From Mesorhizobium sp. AR02 (GTDB lineage: Bacteria; Pseudomonadota; Alphaproteobacteria; Rhizobiales; Rhizobiaceae), in the NCBI RefSeq assembly GCF_024746835.1, contig NZ_CP080531.1:558001-622000 (forward strand): a stretch of 64,000 nt of DNA. Direction: 5' to 3'. The translations under genes were made by a program, and so were the position numbers. Below, piece after piece: positions 25,575 to 33,554 of the stretch (position 1 is its first letter; the number at the start of each line of letters is the position of its first letter). The notes below the pieces were generated by a model that worked only from the letters and a program-made list of their open reading frames with translations, was not told where the DNA came from and searched no databases.

Positions 25575-26399
25575 TCAGGACGCCTTGCGCTCGGGAACCT
25601 GACTGGTCGCCCGCTCCAGGATCGGCATCATCAGCGCGAACAGCTCCGCCTGCGATGACAGGCTGCATTTGTTGTAAAGCTGCTTGCGAAAGACCTTCAC
25701 CGTCTGCGGGCTGACCCCGAGGTTCAAGCCGATCGAAGGCGAGGAGTGGCCCTGCAGGATGAGCAGCGCCACTTCGGCCTGGCGCTTGCTCAACAGCACA
25801 TTGTGATGCGTGCACATCGCCGCGATCAGGCTGTCGGTGATCGACATCGAGCGCGGGGCGACCGCGGGCGGCGCTTCGGACGCGACCCAGTGGGCGCGCA
25901 GCAGCGACATGATCGCCGGCTCATGCGCGCGCAGGCATTGCTCGGCCTTGGCCGCGAAGGTCTGGCCGGATGAACCATCCTTGCCCATCGAGATGGTGAT
26001 GGTGGCGTTCTCGCCGATCGGCAGCACCACCGAGATCTCGTCGGTGATGCCGATCCGGCCGTAATACCATTTGAAATAGCGGCTGCGGCGAAACTGATCC
26101 GGCGCCACGTCGAGAAGACGATAGAGCCCAGGCGCGCCGCGCCGCAGATGGAAATGATAGATCGGATCAAGCAGATAGGCCGCCGGCAGATATTGCTCGG
26201 CGAGATAGCGAAACACGTCCGGGCCGTAGATCTTCTTGTAGAGCACGTTGGGCACTGCGGTGCCCGAGAAAACAATGACGATGACGTTGTCGTAGCTGAG
26301 GCAGCGCCGCAGATACTCGGTAACAGCCGGATAGAACTCGCGCTTGCCGATCGCGTCGATGGTCAGCGCGAGGCCTTCAAAAACGGACTTTGTCACCAA
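25575..26399 (-). CDS. LuxR-family transcriptional regulator
   Basis: 274 residues. The C-terminal LuxR/GerE helix-turn-helix spans about residues 200-260 (LSKRQAEVALLILQGHSSPS, then LGVSPQTVKVFRKQLYNKC). The N-terminal 190 residues form a sensor domain I cannot assign; it is not an obvious response-regulator receiver. It is divergent from the DMF-amidase-like gene, so it probably activates that catabolic cluster. The start is TTG at 26399 or GTG three bases on; both lie right behind a GGGG stretch that belongs to a palindrome, so translation and operator sequences overlap. Confidence 0.8.
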   Translation of the reverse strand: MVTKSVFEGLALTIDAIGKREFYPAVTEYLRRCLSYDNVIVIVFSGTAVPNVLYKKIYGPDVFRYLAEQYLPAAYLLDPIYHFHLRRGAPGLYRLLDVAPDQFRRSRYFKWYYGRIGITDEISVVLPIGENATITISMGKDGSSGQTFAAKAEQCLRAHEPAIMSLLRAHWVASEAPPAVAPRSMSITDSLIAAMCTHHNVLLSKRQAEVALLILQGHSSPSIGLNLGVSPQTVKVFRKQLYNKCSLSSQAELFALMMPILERATSQVPERKAS

Positions 26400-26401
26400 T
26401 C

Positions 26402-26428
26402 ATACCCCGATGGGGGTATATACCCCCA
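26402..26428. promoter_or_regulatory. Palindromic operator-like site at the LuxR gene start
   Basis: A perfect 18-base palindrome TGGGGGTATATACCCCCA occupies 26411-26428. A second overlapping dyad, ATACCCC (26402-26408) with GGGGTAT (26413-26419), shares its left half. The result is three alternating TACCCC/GGGGTA half-sites within 27 bases. It lies between the LuxR-type regulator start (26399) and the divergent gene, a natural place for control of both. Confidence 0.65.
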
Positions 26429-26539
26429 AGAAACGATGCTCGTAGTGTAAATCAAAAAAGAAAGGGGTACGAGAGATTTGTCCAGTTTGCCATCAAAGAG
26501 AGCGTACAGGCCGGGATCGCGGCGCGGACTTTTGCCGCG

Positions 26540-28636
26540 ATGAAACGTCCCGTCGATCATGGCGCCATGGCCGTTTCGGGCTACACGGTGCCCTGGCACA
26601 CAGCGACTGGTACGCCCGTCGCGCTTCATGTCTCGTCGTCGCGGCCGGTGCGCACTGTGCGGATCGTGCGCCTCGACACGCCCACGGCCGAATTCATGGA
26701 CTGGCATGTCGAACCGACCGGGACTGCCGCATCGCATCGCGACTTCGATCATGGGTCCTTCCCTAGGTTCGCGGCGACGGAACTGGCCAAGGCTACCGAA
26801 ATCAGAGGCGTTTCCTTCGAAGTGTATTTGACCCGCAATGACGGCGCTCGCGTGCTCTTCGAGTGTGGAAATTTGCGCCTTGGGTTGCAGGACGGACGGC
26901 TGACGTCAGGCCATGACGGCAAGCCGCAGGAAATCGGCGAGACCTTGCCGGCGAACACCTGGCTCACGGTCGAGATTTCGTTCGATGGCGGCGGGACAGT
27001 CCTGAAGATCGGCTCCGACGACCTGTTGTCGCCGTTTCGCCTGCAGCGCCAATTCGATCGGCCCTGGTCCCTGTCCGGCGACATGGTCTTCGGTGCCAGC
27101 GCGGCAAACGATGTCAGATCGCTGAACGCCAAGTTTGCGGCGATCGCACTGCAAACCGCAGCGGGACGCATCGCCTGGACTTTCCCCACCTTGCTGCCGA
27201 GCGGTCCGATCGCCTCGACAGGCGGAGATGGCGTCCTCTTGCTGGACATCATCAACCAGCCGGCGTTCTGCATGACCTCGCGCCGCTGGGACGGGTCGAG
27301 CTTCGACCCCCGTTTGGTGCCGTCGCATTACGACGCGGTGCATTGCCATGACGACGACATGGGCGCGTTGCAGTGGCCCGCTTCCTACCATTTGCAGGTC
27401 CCCGCCGAAGCCTCTGCCGGCATCTATGCCTTCGAAATCGGTCATGACGAAGGATCGGAGCGCATCGTCTTCTTTGTCACCTCGACGGCACGCCGGGCGC
27501 CGTTGCTGTTCCTGGTGCCGACGGCCACCTATCTCGCCTATGCGGATGAATTCCTGCCGGCGCATCTCTATGAATGGATGTGCGAAGATCGTGGCCATCG
27601 CTTCGCCATCGATAACAATCTGAAGTCGCTCTACGACTATCACAGCGACCTCAGCGGCGTGTCCATCTCTTCCACCAGGAAGCCGAAGGCGACGCTGCGC
27701 GACGACTACAATTATCCCCTGTGCGGCTGCCCGCACAATCTGCCCGTCGACCTGCATTTTCTGCGCTTCTGCCACAATAACGGCATCGCCTTCGATCTCA
27801 TCACCGACCGCGACCTGCATGAGCGCGGCGTAGCCGGCTTGCAGGGCTACCAGGCGGTCATTACCGGCAGCCATCCAGAATACATGTCGGTCGAGATGGA
27901 GCATGCGCTGCGCCAGTTCGCGGCGACGGGCGGCAGCATCGCCTATCTCGGCGGCAATGGCTTTGCCGGCAAGGTGGCGTTCCAGGATGATCTGATGGAA
28001 CTGCGCCGTTCGCCACTCGAGGCCGGCCGCACCTGGGACGGACCGATCGCCGAACAATCGCTGTCGATCACCAACCAGCCGGGCGGCCATCTGCGCGCCA
28101 GCGGGCGCGGCGAATTCTCGCTGACCGGCGTCGCCATCTCGCTGATGGGTTTTGACGGTGCGCGACCTTTTACGCGCACGCCGGAAAGCCACGAGGTTTC
28201 CGCAGCTTGGCTGTTCGACGGCGTCGCCAACGAAACCTTCGGCGGCGAGGGCATCGTGCTTGGCGGTGCGGCCGGCTACGAAGTCGATGCCACCGACCCG
28301 CATCTCGGCACCTCTCCCGATACTACAGTCATTGCCCGCGCAACCGGCTTTCCGGACAGCTTCGTCCACGACGCGACGCGCTGGTATGAGGGCGGCGCGG
28401 AGGAACGCGCATCGCGGCGTTGCGCGGAGATGACGCTGCGCCATCTGCCATCAGGCGGCTTGATCTTCTCGGCAAGTTCGGTCGCCTGGTGCGGCGCCTT
28501 GCCGACCGGCGACGCCATGAACGACGTCGGCAGGATCACCAAGAATTTGCTGACGCATCTGGCGTCGGCAAAGAGCCGGCCGGCCCGGGATCGACAGCAA
28601 CAGAGCGGGAGCCAACCCGCCGCCGGACCGGCTTAG
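26540..28636 (+). CDS. N,N-dimethylformamidase large-subunit-like protein
   Basis: 698 residues from the ATG at 26540; the frame opens upstream to 26390, and another ATG lies at 26567 close to the conserved AVSGYT start, so the exact start is unsure. An N-terminal lectin-like beta region (roughly residues 60-220) is followed by the DMFase beta-subunit-like domain. The motif GSHPEYMS near residue 443 corresponds to the His-Pro-Glu of DMFase, where Glu binds the mononuclear iron; nearby tyrosines (ATYLAYADE, YDYHSDLSG) could be the two Tyr ligands. No gene for the small DMFase subunit is nearby. It should cleave an amide C-N bond; the substrate is unknown. Confidence 0.75.
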   Translation: MKRPVDHGAMAVSGYTVPWHTATGTPVALHVSSSRPVRTVRIVRLDTPTAEFMDWHVEPTGTAASHRDFDHGSFPRFAATELAKATEIRGVSFEVYLTRNDGARVLFECGNLRLGLQDGRLTSGHDGKPQEIGETLPANTWLTVEISFDGGGTVLKIGSDDLLSPFRLQRQFDRPWSLSGDMVFGASAANDVRSLNAKFAAIALQTAAGRIAWTFPTLLPSGPIASTGGDGVLLLDIINQPAFCMTSRRWDGSSFDPRLVPSHYDAVHCHDDDMGALQWPASYHLQVPAEASAGIYAFEIGHDEGSERIVFFVTSTARRAPLLFLVPTATYLAYADEFLPAHLYEWMCEDRGHRFAIDNNLKSLYDYHSDLSGVSISSTRKPKATLRDDYNYPLCGCPHNLPVDLHFLRFCHNNGIAFDLITDRDLHERGVAGLQGYQAVITGSHPEYMSVEMEHALRQFAATGGSIAYLGGNGFAGKVAFQDDLMELRRSPLEAGRTWDGPIAEQSLSITNQPGGHLRASGRGEFSLTGVAISLMGFDGARPFTRTPESHEVSAAWLFDGVANETFGGEGIVLGGAAGYEVDATDPHLGTSPDTTVIARATGFPDSFVHDATRWYEGGAEERASRRCAEMTLRHLPSGGLIFSASSVAWCGALPTGDAMNDVGRITKNLLTHLASAKSRPARDRQQQSGSQPAAGPA

Positions 28637-28685
28637 ACGCATAAAGACAGTTCAACATCACGCTTCGGGAACAAGGACCAGGATC

Positions 28686-29684
28686 ATGGGATTGAGAAAA
28701 CATTTCGTCGGGGCGGTCGCCCTGTTGGCACTCGCCACCGCACTGCCGTTCGCGGCACAGCCGGCAAAAGCACAGGACCTGCCGGTCGAGCCCGGCGTGT
28801 TCAAGCTCGCAATATCGCCCTGGCTCGGCTACGGCATGTGGTATATCGCGCAGGAAAAGGGCTTCTTCAAAGCCAACGGGCTGGAAGGCGTCGAGCTGAC
28901 CAATTTCGTTGAAGACAAGGACATGGGCGCTGCGGTTGCCGCCGGCCAGGTCGACGGCGACAACGAATCCATCCAGCAGCTGCTGGCCAAGGTGCAGGCC
29001 GGCATTCCGGTCAAGGGCGTGCTGCTGCTCGATGCCAGCACCAAGGCCGATGCCATCCTCGTCAACAGCGACATCAAGACGGTGGCCGACCTCAAGGGCA
29101 AGCAGGTTGCCTTCGAACGCGGCTCGACCAGCGACCTGCTGCTGAACTATGTGCTGCAGAAGAACGGCATGACCATCGACGACGTCAACGTCCTGCCGAT
29201 GCCGGCGGCAAGCGCCGGTACCGCGATCATTTCCGGCACCGTGCCGGCGGCCGTCACCTATGAGCCCTATATTTCGGCGGCCATCGGCGCCGACAAGAAC
29301 ATCAAGGTGCTGGCCGAGGCCGGCGAGGCGCCGGGCCTGATCAGCGACGTGCTTTCCGTGCCGGAAGAGACGCTGAAGAAGAAGCCGGGCCAGGTGCAGG
29401 CCATGCTGAAGAGCTGGGACCAGGCGCTGGAATATTATCGCGCCCACACCGAGGAAGGCCGCGCCATCATCGCCAAGGGCGTCGGCGCCGAGCCGGCGGA
29501 CCTCGCCACGGCCTTCGACGGCGTGTCGTACTATTCGGTCAGCGAAAGCCAGAAGGCACTGAACGGCGTGTTCAAGTCCGACACTTATCCCGGCATCGTC
29601 AAGGCGGCGATCGCGGCCAAGCTGATCGACAAGGACATCGCCTACGACGCGGCCATCGACTCGAGCGTGGCGCATTCCAAGTAG
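28686..29684 (+). CDS. ABC transporter substrate-binding protein (NMT1/TauA-like)
   Basis: 332 residues with a Sec signal peptide ending near AKAQD (residue 30). The mature part fits the NMT1/SsuA/TauA family (LAISPWLGYGMWYIAQEKGF; VEDKDMGAAVAAGQVDG; FERGSTSDLLLNYVL). Such proteins bind taurine, sulfonates, nitrate, pyrimidine precursors or small amides. It follows the DMFase-like gene by 49 bases. Its permease and ATPase are four genes further on, past the enzymes, which ties transport and catabolism together. Ligand unknown. Confidence 0.85.
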   Translation: MGLRKHFVGAVALLALATALPFAAQPAKAQDLPVEPGVFKLAISPWLGYGMWYIAQEKGFFKANGLEGVELTNFVEDKDMGAAVAAGQVDGDNESIQQLLAKVQAGIPVKGVLLLDASTKADAILVNSDIKTVADLKGKQVAFERGSTSDLLLNYVLQKNGMTIDDVNVLPMPAASAGTAIISGTVPAAVTYEPYISAAIGADKNIKVLAEAGEAPGLISDVLSVPEETLKKKPGQVQAMLKSWDQALEYYRAHTEEGRAIIAKGVGAEPADLATAFDGVSYYSVSESQKALNGVFKSDTYPGIVKAAIAAKLIDKDIAYDAAIDSSVAHSK

Positions 29685-29696
29685 TCGCCCGCGAAC

Positions 29697-29728
29697 CGGG
29701 AGGCAGGCCATCGCGGCTCTGCCTCCCC
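29697..29728 (+). terminator. Hairpin after the binding-protein gene
   Basis: Nine-base stem GGGAGGCAG (29698-29706) with CTGCCTCCC (29719-29727), starting 14 bases after the binding-protein stop. No T tract follows. It probably stabilises the upstream message or attenuates the operon, as with the hairpin behind the other importer's binding-protein gene in this window. Confidence 0.55.
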
Positions 29729-29755
29729 GTCGCAATGGCGGGAAGAAACCCAGAC

Positions 29756-30640
29756 ATGACCAGTACCGACGTTCAAGTCGCCTTGACGTTCGATTTCGAT
29801 GGCTATTCGACATGGATCGGCAGCCATCGGGCGACGTCGCCAAGCATGCTTTCGCGCGGCGAGTTCGATCCGATCGGCGCGCGCCGCATTCTCAAGGTGC
29901 TGGAGCAGGCCGGCATCCCGGCAACCTTCTTCGTGCCCGGCCATTCGGCGCTCGCCTTCCCGCCGGTCGTGCGCGCCTTTCGCGATGGCGGCCACGAGAT
30001 CGGCCATCATGGCTGGGTTCATGAGAACCCGGTGATGCTGACGCGCGCGGAGGAGCGCACCGTCCTGCAGAGGGGCCTGGAGGCGCTGGACAAGGTCGCG
30101 GGCGTCAGGCCATCCGGTTACCGCTCGCCGGCCTGGGACAACAGCCCGTCCACCGTCGAACTGCTGCTCGAATTCGGCTTCGAATATGAAAGCTCGATGA
30201 TGGGCAACGACCACGAGCCCTATTGGTGCCGGATCGGCGACGCGTGGTCGACGTCGGAAGAATTCCGCTTCGGCCTGCCGGTCGATCTCGTCGAAATGCC
30301 CGTCGCCTGGCATCTCGACGACTTTCCGCAATTCGAATTCCTGGCGACCGACAAGGGCTACCTGCCCGGCGGCCGCGCCCCCTCGACAGTGCTGGAGATC
30401 TGGAAGGCCGAGTTCGACTTCCTCTATCAGCGGATCGGCAACGGCGTGATGGTGGTGACCATGCATCCGCAGATCATGGGCCGCGGCCACCGCCTGCTGA
30501 TGCTCGAGGAATTCATCCGCCACGTCGCCGCGCATGAACGCGCCGGCTTCACGACATGCCAGGACTATGTGCGGCAGTGGCGGAAGGGCCGTTCGCCGTC
30601 TCTGCCCGCTGATGCCGGTGACAACAGGCTGAGCAGATGA
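29756..30640 (+). CDS. CE4 polysaccharide-deacetylase-family protein (HpPgdA/PuuE-like)
   Basis: 294 residues starting at MTSTDVQVALTFDFDGY, with GGGAAG about ten bases upstream. NodB-homology motifs are present: LTFDFDG (metal Asp), FFVPGHS, GHEIGHHGWVHENP (metal His pair region), YRSPAWD, and TMHPQIMGRG near the end. The pattern, including VAWHLDDFPQFEF, is that of the cytoplasmic HpPgdA/PuuE subgroup, several of which act on small C-N compounds rather than on polysaccharides. No signal peptide. It overlaps the next gene by four bases. In this cluster a small N-acyl or ureide-like substrate is more likely than peptidoglycan (inference). Confidence 0.8.
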   Translation: MTSTDVQVALTFDFDGYSTWIGSHRATSPSMLSRGEFDPIGARRILKVLEQAGIPATFFVPGHSALAFPPVVRAFRDGGHEIGHHGWVHENPVMLTRAEERTVLQRGLEALDKVAGVRPSGYRSPAWDNSPSTVELLLEFGFEYESSMMGNDHEPYWCRIGDAWSTSEEFRFGLPVDLVEMPVAWHLDDFPQFEFLATDKGYLPGGRAPSTVLEIWKAEFDFLYQRIGNGVMVVTMHPQIMGRGHRLLMLEEFIRHVAAHERAGFTTCQDYVRQWRKGRSPSLPADAGDNRLSR

Positions 30641-31350
30641 AAACGGCAATCGTCACCGGTGCCGCCGGCGGGATCGGCGGAGCAATCGCGACGCTGTTCG
30701 CGTCGACAGGTGCGACCGTGATCGCACTCGACCGGTCGTTCACCGGCGTGAGCGAACAGGCCACCGGCGCCGGCCAGATCCTGTCGGCCTCCTTCGATGT
30801 CGCAAGCGAGGCCGACTGGGCAAGGATTTCGGACATGGTTGCCCAGCGGTTCGGCCCTATCGATGCGCTGGTCAACAACGCCGCCATCTTCAATCCGGTG
30901 CCGTTCCTGGAAGAAAGTGTCGCCGGTTTCCAGGCCGTCACCGACGTCAACCAGCTTGGCACATTCCTTGGCATGCGCACTGCTGCGGCGCTGATGCCGG
31001 CGCAGGGCGGCTCGATCGTCAATGTCTGCTCGACCGGCGGCTTGAGAGGCTTCAGCGGCGCTTTCGCCTATTCGACCTCGAAATGGGCGATCCGTGGCAT
31101 GACCAAGGTCGCGGCGCGCGAACTTGCCGGCCGCAACATCCGTGTCAACGCAGTGCATCCGGGTCTGGTCGATACGCCGATGCTTGGCGAGAACACGGCC
31201 GAGAACCTGGCTGCGATGACCGCCTCTGTGCCGCTCAACCGGTTGGCCAGGCCGCAGGAGATCGCGCATCTGGTGGCGTTCCTGGTGTCGCCCGGCAGCG
31301 ATTACATCACCGGGTCCGAATTCACGATCGACGGCGGGCAGACGATCTAG
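30637..31350 (+). CDS. Short-chain dehydrogenase/reductase
   Basis: 237 residues, classical SDR. The cofactor motif TGAAGGIG is at the N-terminus, NNAA lies in the middle, and the catalytic set is Ser (VCSTGG), Tyr and Lys (AYSTSKW). An Asp follows strand 2 (IALDRS), suggesting NAD(H). The C-terminus has GSEFTIDGGQT. It overlaps the deacetylase-like gene by four bases and is followed by a second SDR 24 bases on, so the pair may oxidise successive intermediates or different isomers. Substrate unknown. Confidence 0.85.
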   Translation: MKTAIVTGAAGGIGGAIATLFASTGATVIALDRSFTGVSEQATGAGQILSASFDVASEADWARISDMVAQRFGPIDALVNNAAIFNPVPFLEESVAGFQAVTDVNQLGTFLGMRTAAALMPAQGGSIVNVCSTGGLRGFSGAFAYSTSKWAIRGMTKVAARELAGRNIRVNAVHPGLVDTPMLGENTAENLAAMTASVPLNRLARPQEIAHLVAFLVSPGSDYITGSEFTIDGGQTI

Positions 31351-31374
31351 ATACCGCCCAGAAAGGGGCTGGCG

Positions 31375-32115
31375 ATGGAAAAGCGATTTCAAGGGAGGAC
31401 GGCCGTGGTGACGGGTGCCGGTAACGGTATCGGCCTGGCCACGGCCAGGAGACTGCAGGCTGAAGGCGCCGAGGTGCTTTCGGTCGACTGGAACGCGGAC
31501 TATCTGGCGGACTGCACGGAACCGAAACTGACGATCGATCTCGCCGAGGACGATGCCCCGGCCCGGATCGTCGCGGTCGCCAAGGCGCAATTCGGGACCG
31601 TCGATGTCCTGATCAACAATGCCGGCGTCGCCGGGCCGAAGGCGCTTGCCGACAGCAGCGACGAATTGATCGACCATGTCATGGGGATCAACGTACGCGT
31701 GGCGATGCGGCTGACCCGCGACATGCTTCCGCATCTGGCGAGGCCGGGCGGCTGTATCGTCAATGTCTGTTCGGTGTTTGGCGAAGTCGGCTTTCCCAAC
31801 ACCGCCCCCTATGCTGCGTCCAAGGGAGCACTGTCGCAGCTGACGCGCCAGTTGGCCGCCGACCTGTCGGCCGACGGGATCCGCGTCAACGCCGTGGCGC
31901 CCGGCGTCATCAACACGCCGATCGTTGCCGAACGCATCGCGTCGGACGCCTGGTACCGGCGCGCCATGATCGAAACCACGCCGATCCGGCGTGTCGGCAC
32001 GGCAGAGGATGTCGCCGGCGGCATCCTGTTCCTGTGCGGCCCCGACGCCCAGTTCATCACCGGCCATATCCTGAACATCGACGGCGGCTGGCTGGCCGCG
32101 CGCGTCGCCCCATGA
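31375..32115 (+). CDS. Short-chain dehydrogenase/reductase
   Basis: 246 residues, classical SDR with TGAGNGIG, NNAG, Ser in VCSVFGE, and the YxxxK pair in PYAASKGAL. Asp after strand 2 (LSVDWN) again points to NAD(H). The C-terminus is GHILNIDGGWLA. It is only modestly similar to the preceding SDR, so the two are probably not a recent duplication. It is 29 bases before the histidinol-dehydrogenase-like gene; an SDR plus a HisD-type enzyme would suit stepwise oxidation of an alcohol to an acid. Confidence 0.85.
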   Translation: MEKRFQGRTAVVTGAGNGIGLATARRLQAEGAEVLSVDWNADYLADCTEPKLTIDLAEDDAPARIVAVAKAQFGTVDVLINNAGVAGPKALADSSDELIDHVMGINVRVAMRLTRDMLPHLARPGGCIVNVCSVFGEVGFPNTAPYAASKGALSQLTRQLAADLSADGIRVNAVAPGVINTPIVAERIASDAWYRRAMIETTPIRRVGTAEDVAGGILFLCGPDAQFITGHILNIDGGWLAARVAP

Positions 32116-32144
32116 GGGGCAGCCGAGAGCACGAAGGAAAGAGA

Positions 32145-33500
32145 ATGTCACCTGTTGCAATCCACGACCTGGCCACGATGTCGTCCGAGGCGCGCACGCG
32201 CCTGCTGGAGCGGACCGAGGCCGATCTCACCGACACGATCCGCAAGGTCGAGCCGATCATCGCCGCTGTCCGAACCAGAGGTGACAATGCTCTGGTCGAG
32301 CTTGCCGCCCGGTTTGACGGCGTGACGCTGGAGCGTACGGCGCTGAAAGTATCCGCAAGCCAGATCGCAAGTGCCGAGAAGGAACTCGATGCCGAAATCG
32401 TCGCGGCGATCCGGCTCTCGGTGGCGCAGGTCAGGCGTTTCCATGAGGCGCAAATGCCCGACAATCTCTGGCTGAGCGAGGCAACTGAAGGCGCGCTGAT
32501 CGGCGACCGCTGGACGTCGATCGATTCCGTCGCCTGCTACGTGCCACGCGGCAAGGGGTTCTTCCCGTCGAGCGCGATCATGACCGCGGTGCCCGCCAAG
32601 GTGGCCGGCGTGGCAAGGGTGGTGATCGTGACACCGCCGGGACCGGACGGCTCGGCCGACGCCGCCACGCGCTTCATCGCTTCGCTGATCGGCATCGAGG
32701 ACATCTATCTCTGCGGCGGCGCCCAGGCGGTGGCGGCGGTCGCCTATGGCACCGAGACCGTGCCGAAATGCGCAAAGATCGTCGGCCCCGGCAGCCCTTG
32801 GGTCAGCGCGGCGCGCCAGCTTCTGTCGAATCGGATCGATCCGGGCAGCCCCGCCGGCCCGAGCGAATTGCTGGTCTATGCCGACAACTCGGTCCCTGCC
32901 GCACTCGCCGCACTGGAGCTGACGGTTGAATCGGAACACGGCCCCGACTCCTCCGCTTTTGTCGTCACCACAGACCGGGCGCTCGCGGAAGCCATCGCCG
33001 CCGCGGTACCGGAATTCTGGGAAGCGATGGAAGACTATCGCGCGGATTTTTCCCGCACCGTGCTCAACGGCAGGAATGGCGGCATCGTGCTGGCGCCTTC
33101 GATCGATGCAGCGTTCGACTTCATCAACGACTATGCCGCCGAGCATCTCGCCGTGCTGTCGACATCCGCTTTCGAATTGCTGCCGAGGATCAGGAACGCC
33201 GGCGAAATCCTGCTCGGTCCGCATTCGGCAATCCCGATCGCAAACTTCGTGCTGGGGCCGAGCCACGTCCTGCCGACGGGTGGGCGGGCCAACACGGCCT
33301 CGCCGCTGTCCGTCTTCGATTTCATGAAGCGCTCTTCGATCGCCTACCTGTCCCAGGCGGCCTATCAGCGGCTGGCGCACGCGGCTCGCACCTTCGCCCT
33401 CTATGAAGGGTTCATGGCGCACGCGAATTCGGTTTCGGAAATCCGCGATCGCATCCTGTCGAACAGCAGACCTTTCACCGGCTCTAACTCTTTGTTTTGA
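32145..33500 (+). CDS. Histidinol-dehydrogenase-family dehydrogenase with altered metal ligands
   Basis: 451 residues from the ATG preceded by AAGGAAAGA. HisD family throughout: YVPRGKGFFPSS, GPGSPWVSAARQL, AGPSELLV, ESEHGPDS, catalytic Glu333-His334 (AAEHL), HVLPTGG, and His426 near the C-terminus. By alignment to E. coli HisD as I remember it, two of the four zinc ligands are changed: Gln259 becomes Glu262 and Asp360 becomes Asn367, while the two His ligands (His265, His426) remain. HisD enzymes oxidise an alcohol to a carboxylate in two NAD-dependent steps. In this catabolic cluster it is not histidine biosynthesis. The last residues and stop codon fall inside an interspersed repeat. Confidence 0.85.
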   Translation: MSPVAIHDLATMSSEARTRLLERTEADLTDTIRKVEPIIAAVRTRGDNALVELAARFDGVTLERTALKVSASQIASAEKELDAEIVAAIRLSVAQVRRFHEAQMPDNLWLSEATEGALIGDRWTSIDSVACYVPRGKGFFPSSAIMTAVPAKVAGVARVVIVTPPGPDGSADAATRFIASLIGIEDIYLCGGAQAVAAVAYGTETVPKCAKIVGPGSPWVSAARQLLSNRIDPGSPAGPSELLVYADNSVPAALAALELTVESEHGPDSSAFVVTTDRALAEAIAAAVPEFWEAMEDYRADFSRTVLNGRNGGIVLAPSIDAAFDFINDYAAEHLAVLSTSAFELLPRIRNAGEILLGPHSAIPIANFVLGPSHVLPTGGRANTASPLSVFDFMKRSSIAYLSQAAYQRLAHAARTFALYEGFMAHANSVSEIRDRILSNSRPFTGSNSLF

Positions 33501-33552
33501 CGCAATTCCGGACGGAAAACCGTTTCACACTTTTCCTGGAATTGCTCTAGCG
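33496..33552. repeat. Interspersed palindromic repeat, copy 1
   Basis: 57-base element bounded by TTTGACGCAATTCC and TCCTGGAATTGCTCTAGCG. GCAATTCC and GGAATTGC form the outer stem, and GGAAAA with TTTTCC forms an inner one. A second copy with an extra internal hairpin lies at 58160-58239. The repeat supplies the stop codon of the upstream dehydrogenase and ends two bases before the permease start. Confidence 0.85.
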
Positions 33553-33554
33553 AG

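Noticed and set aside
30565..32160. Minus-strand 531-codon frame opposite the SDR genes
   Set aside because: Shadow frame; the SDR motifs on the plus strand are unambiguous.
32145..33500. Histidine-biosynthesis hisD
   Set aside because: No other his genes nearby, catabolic operon context, and two changed metal ligands.
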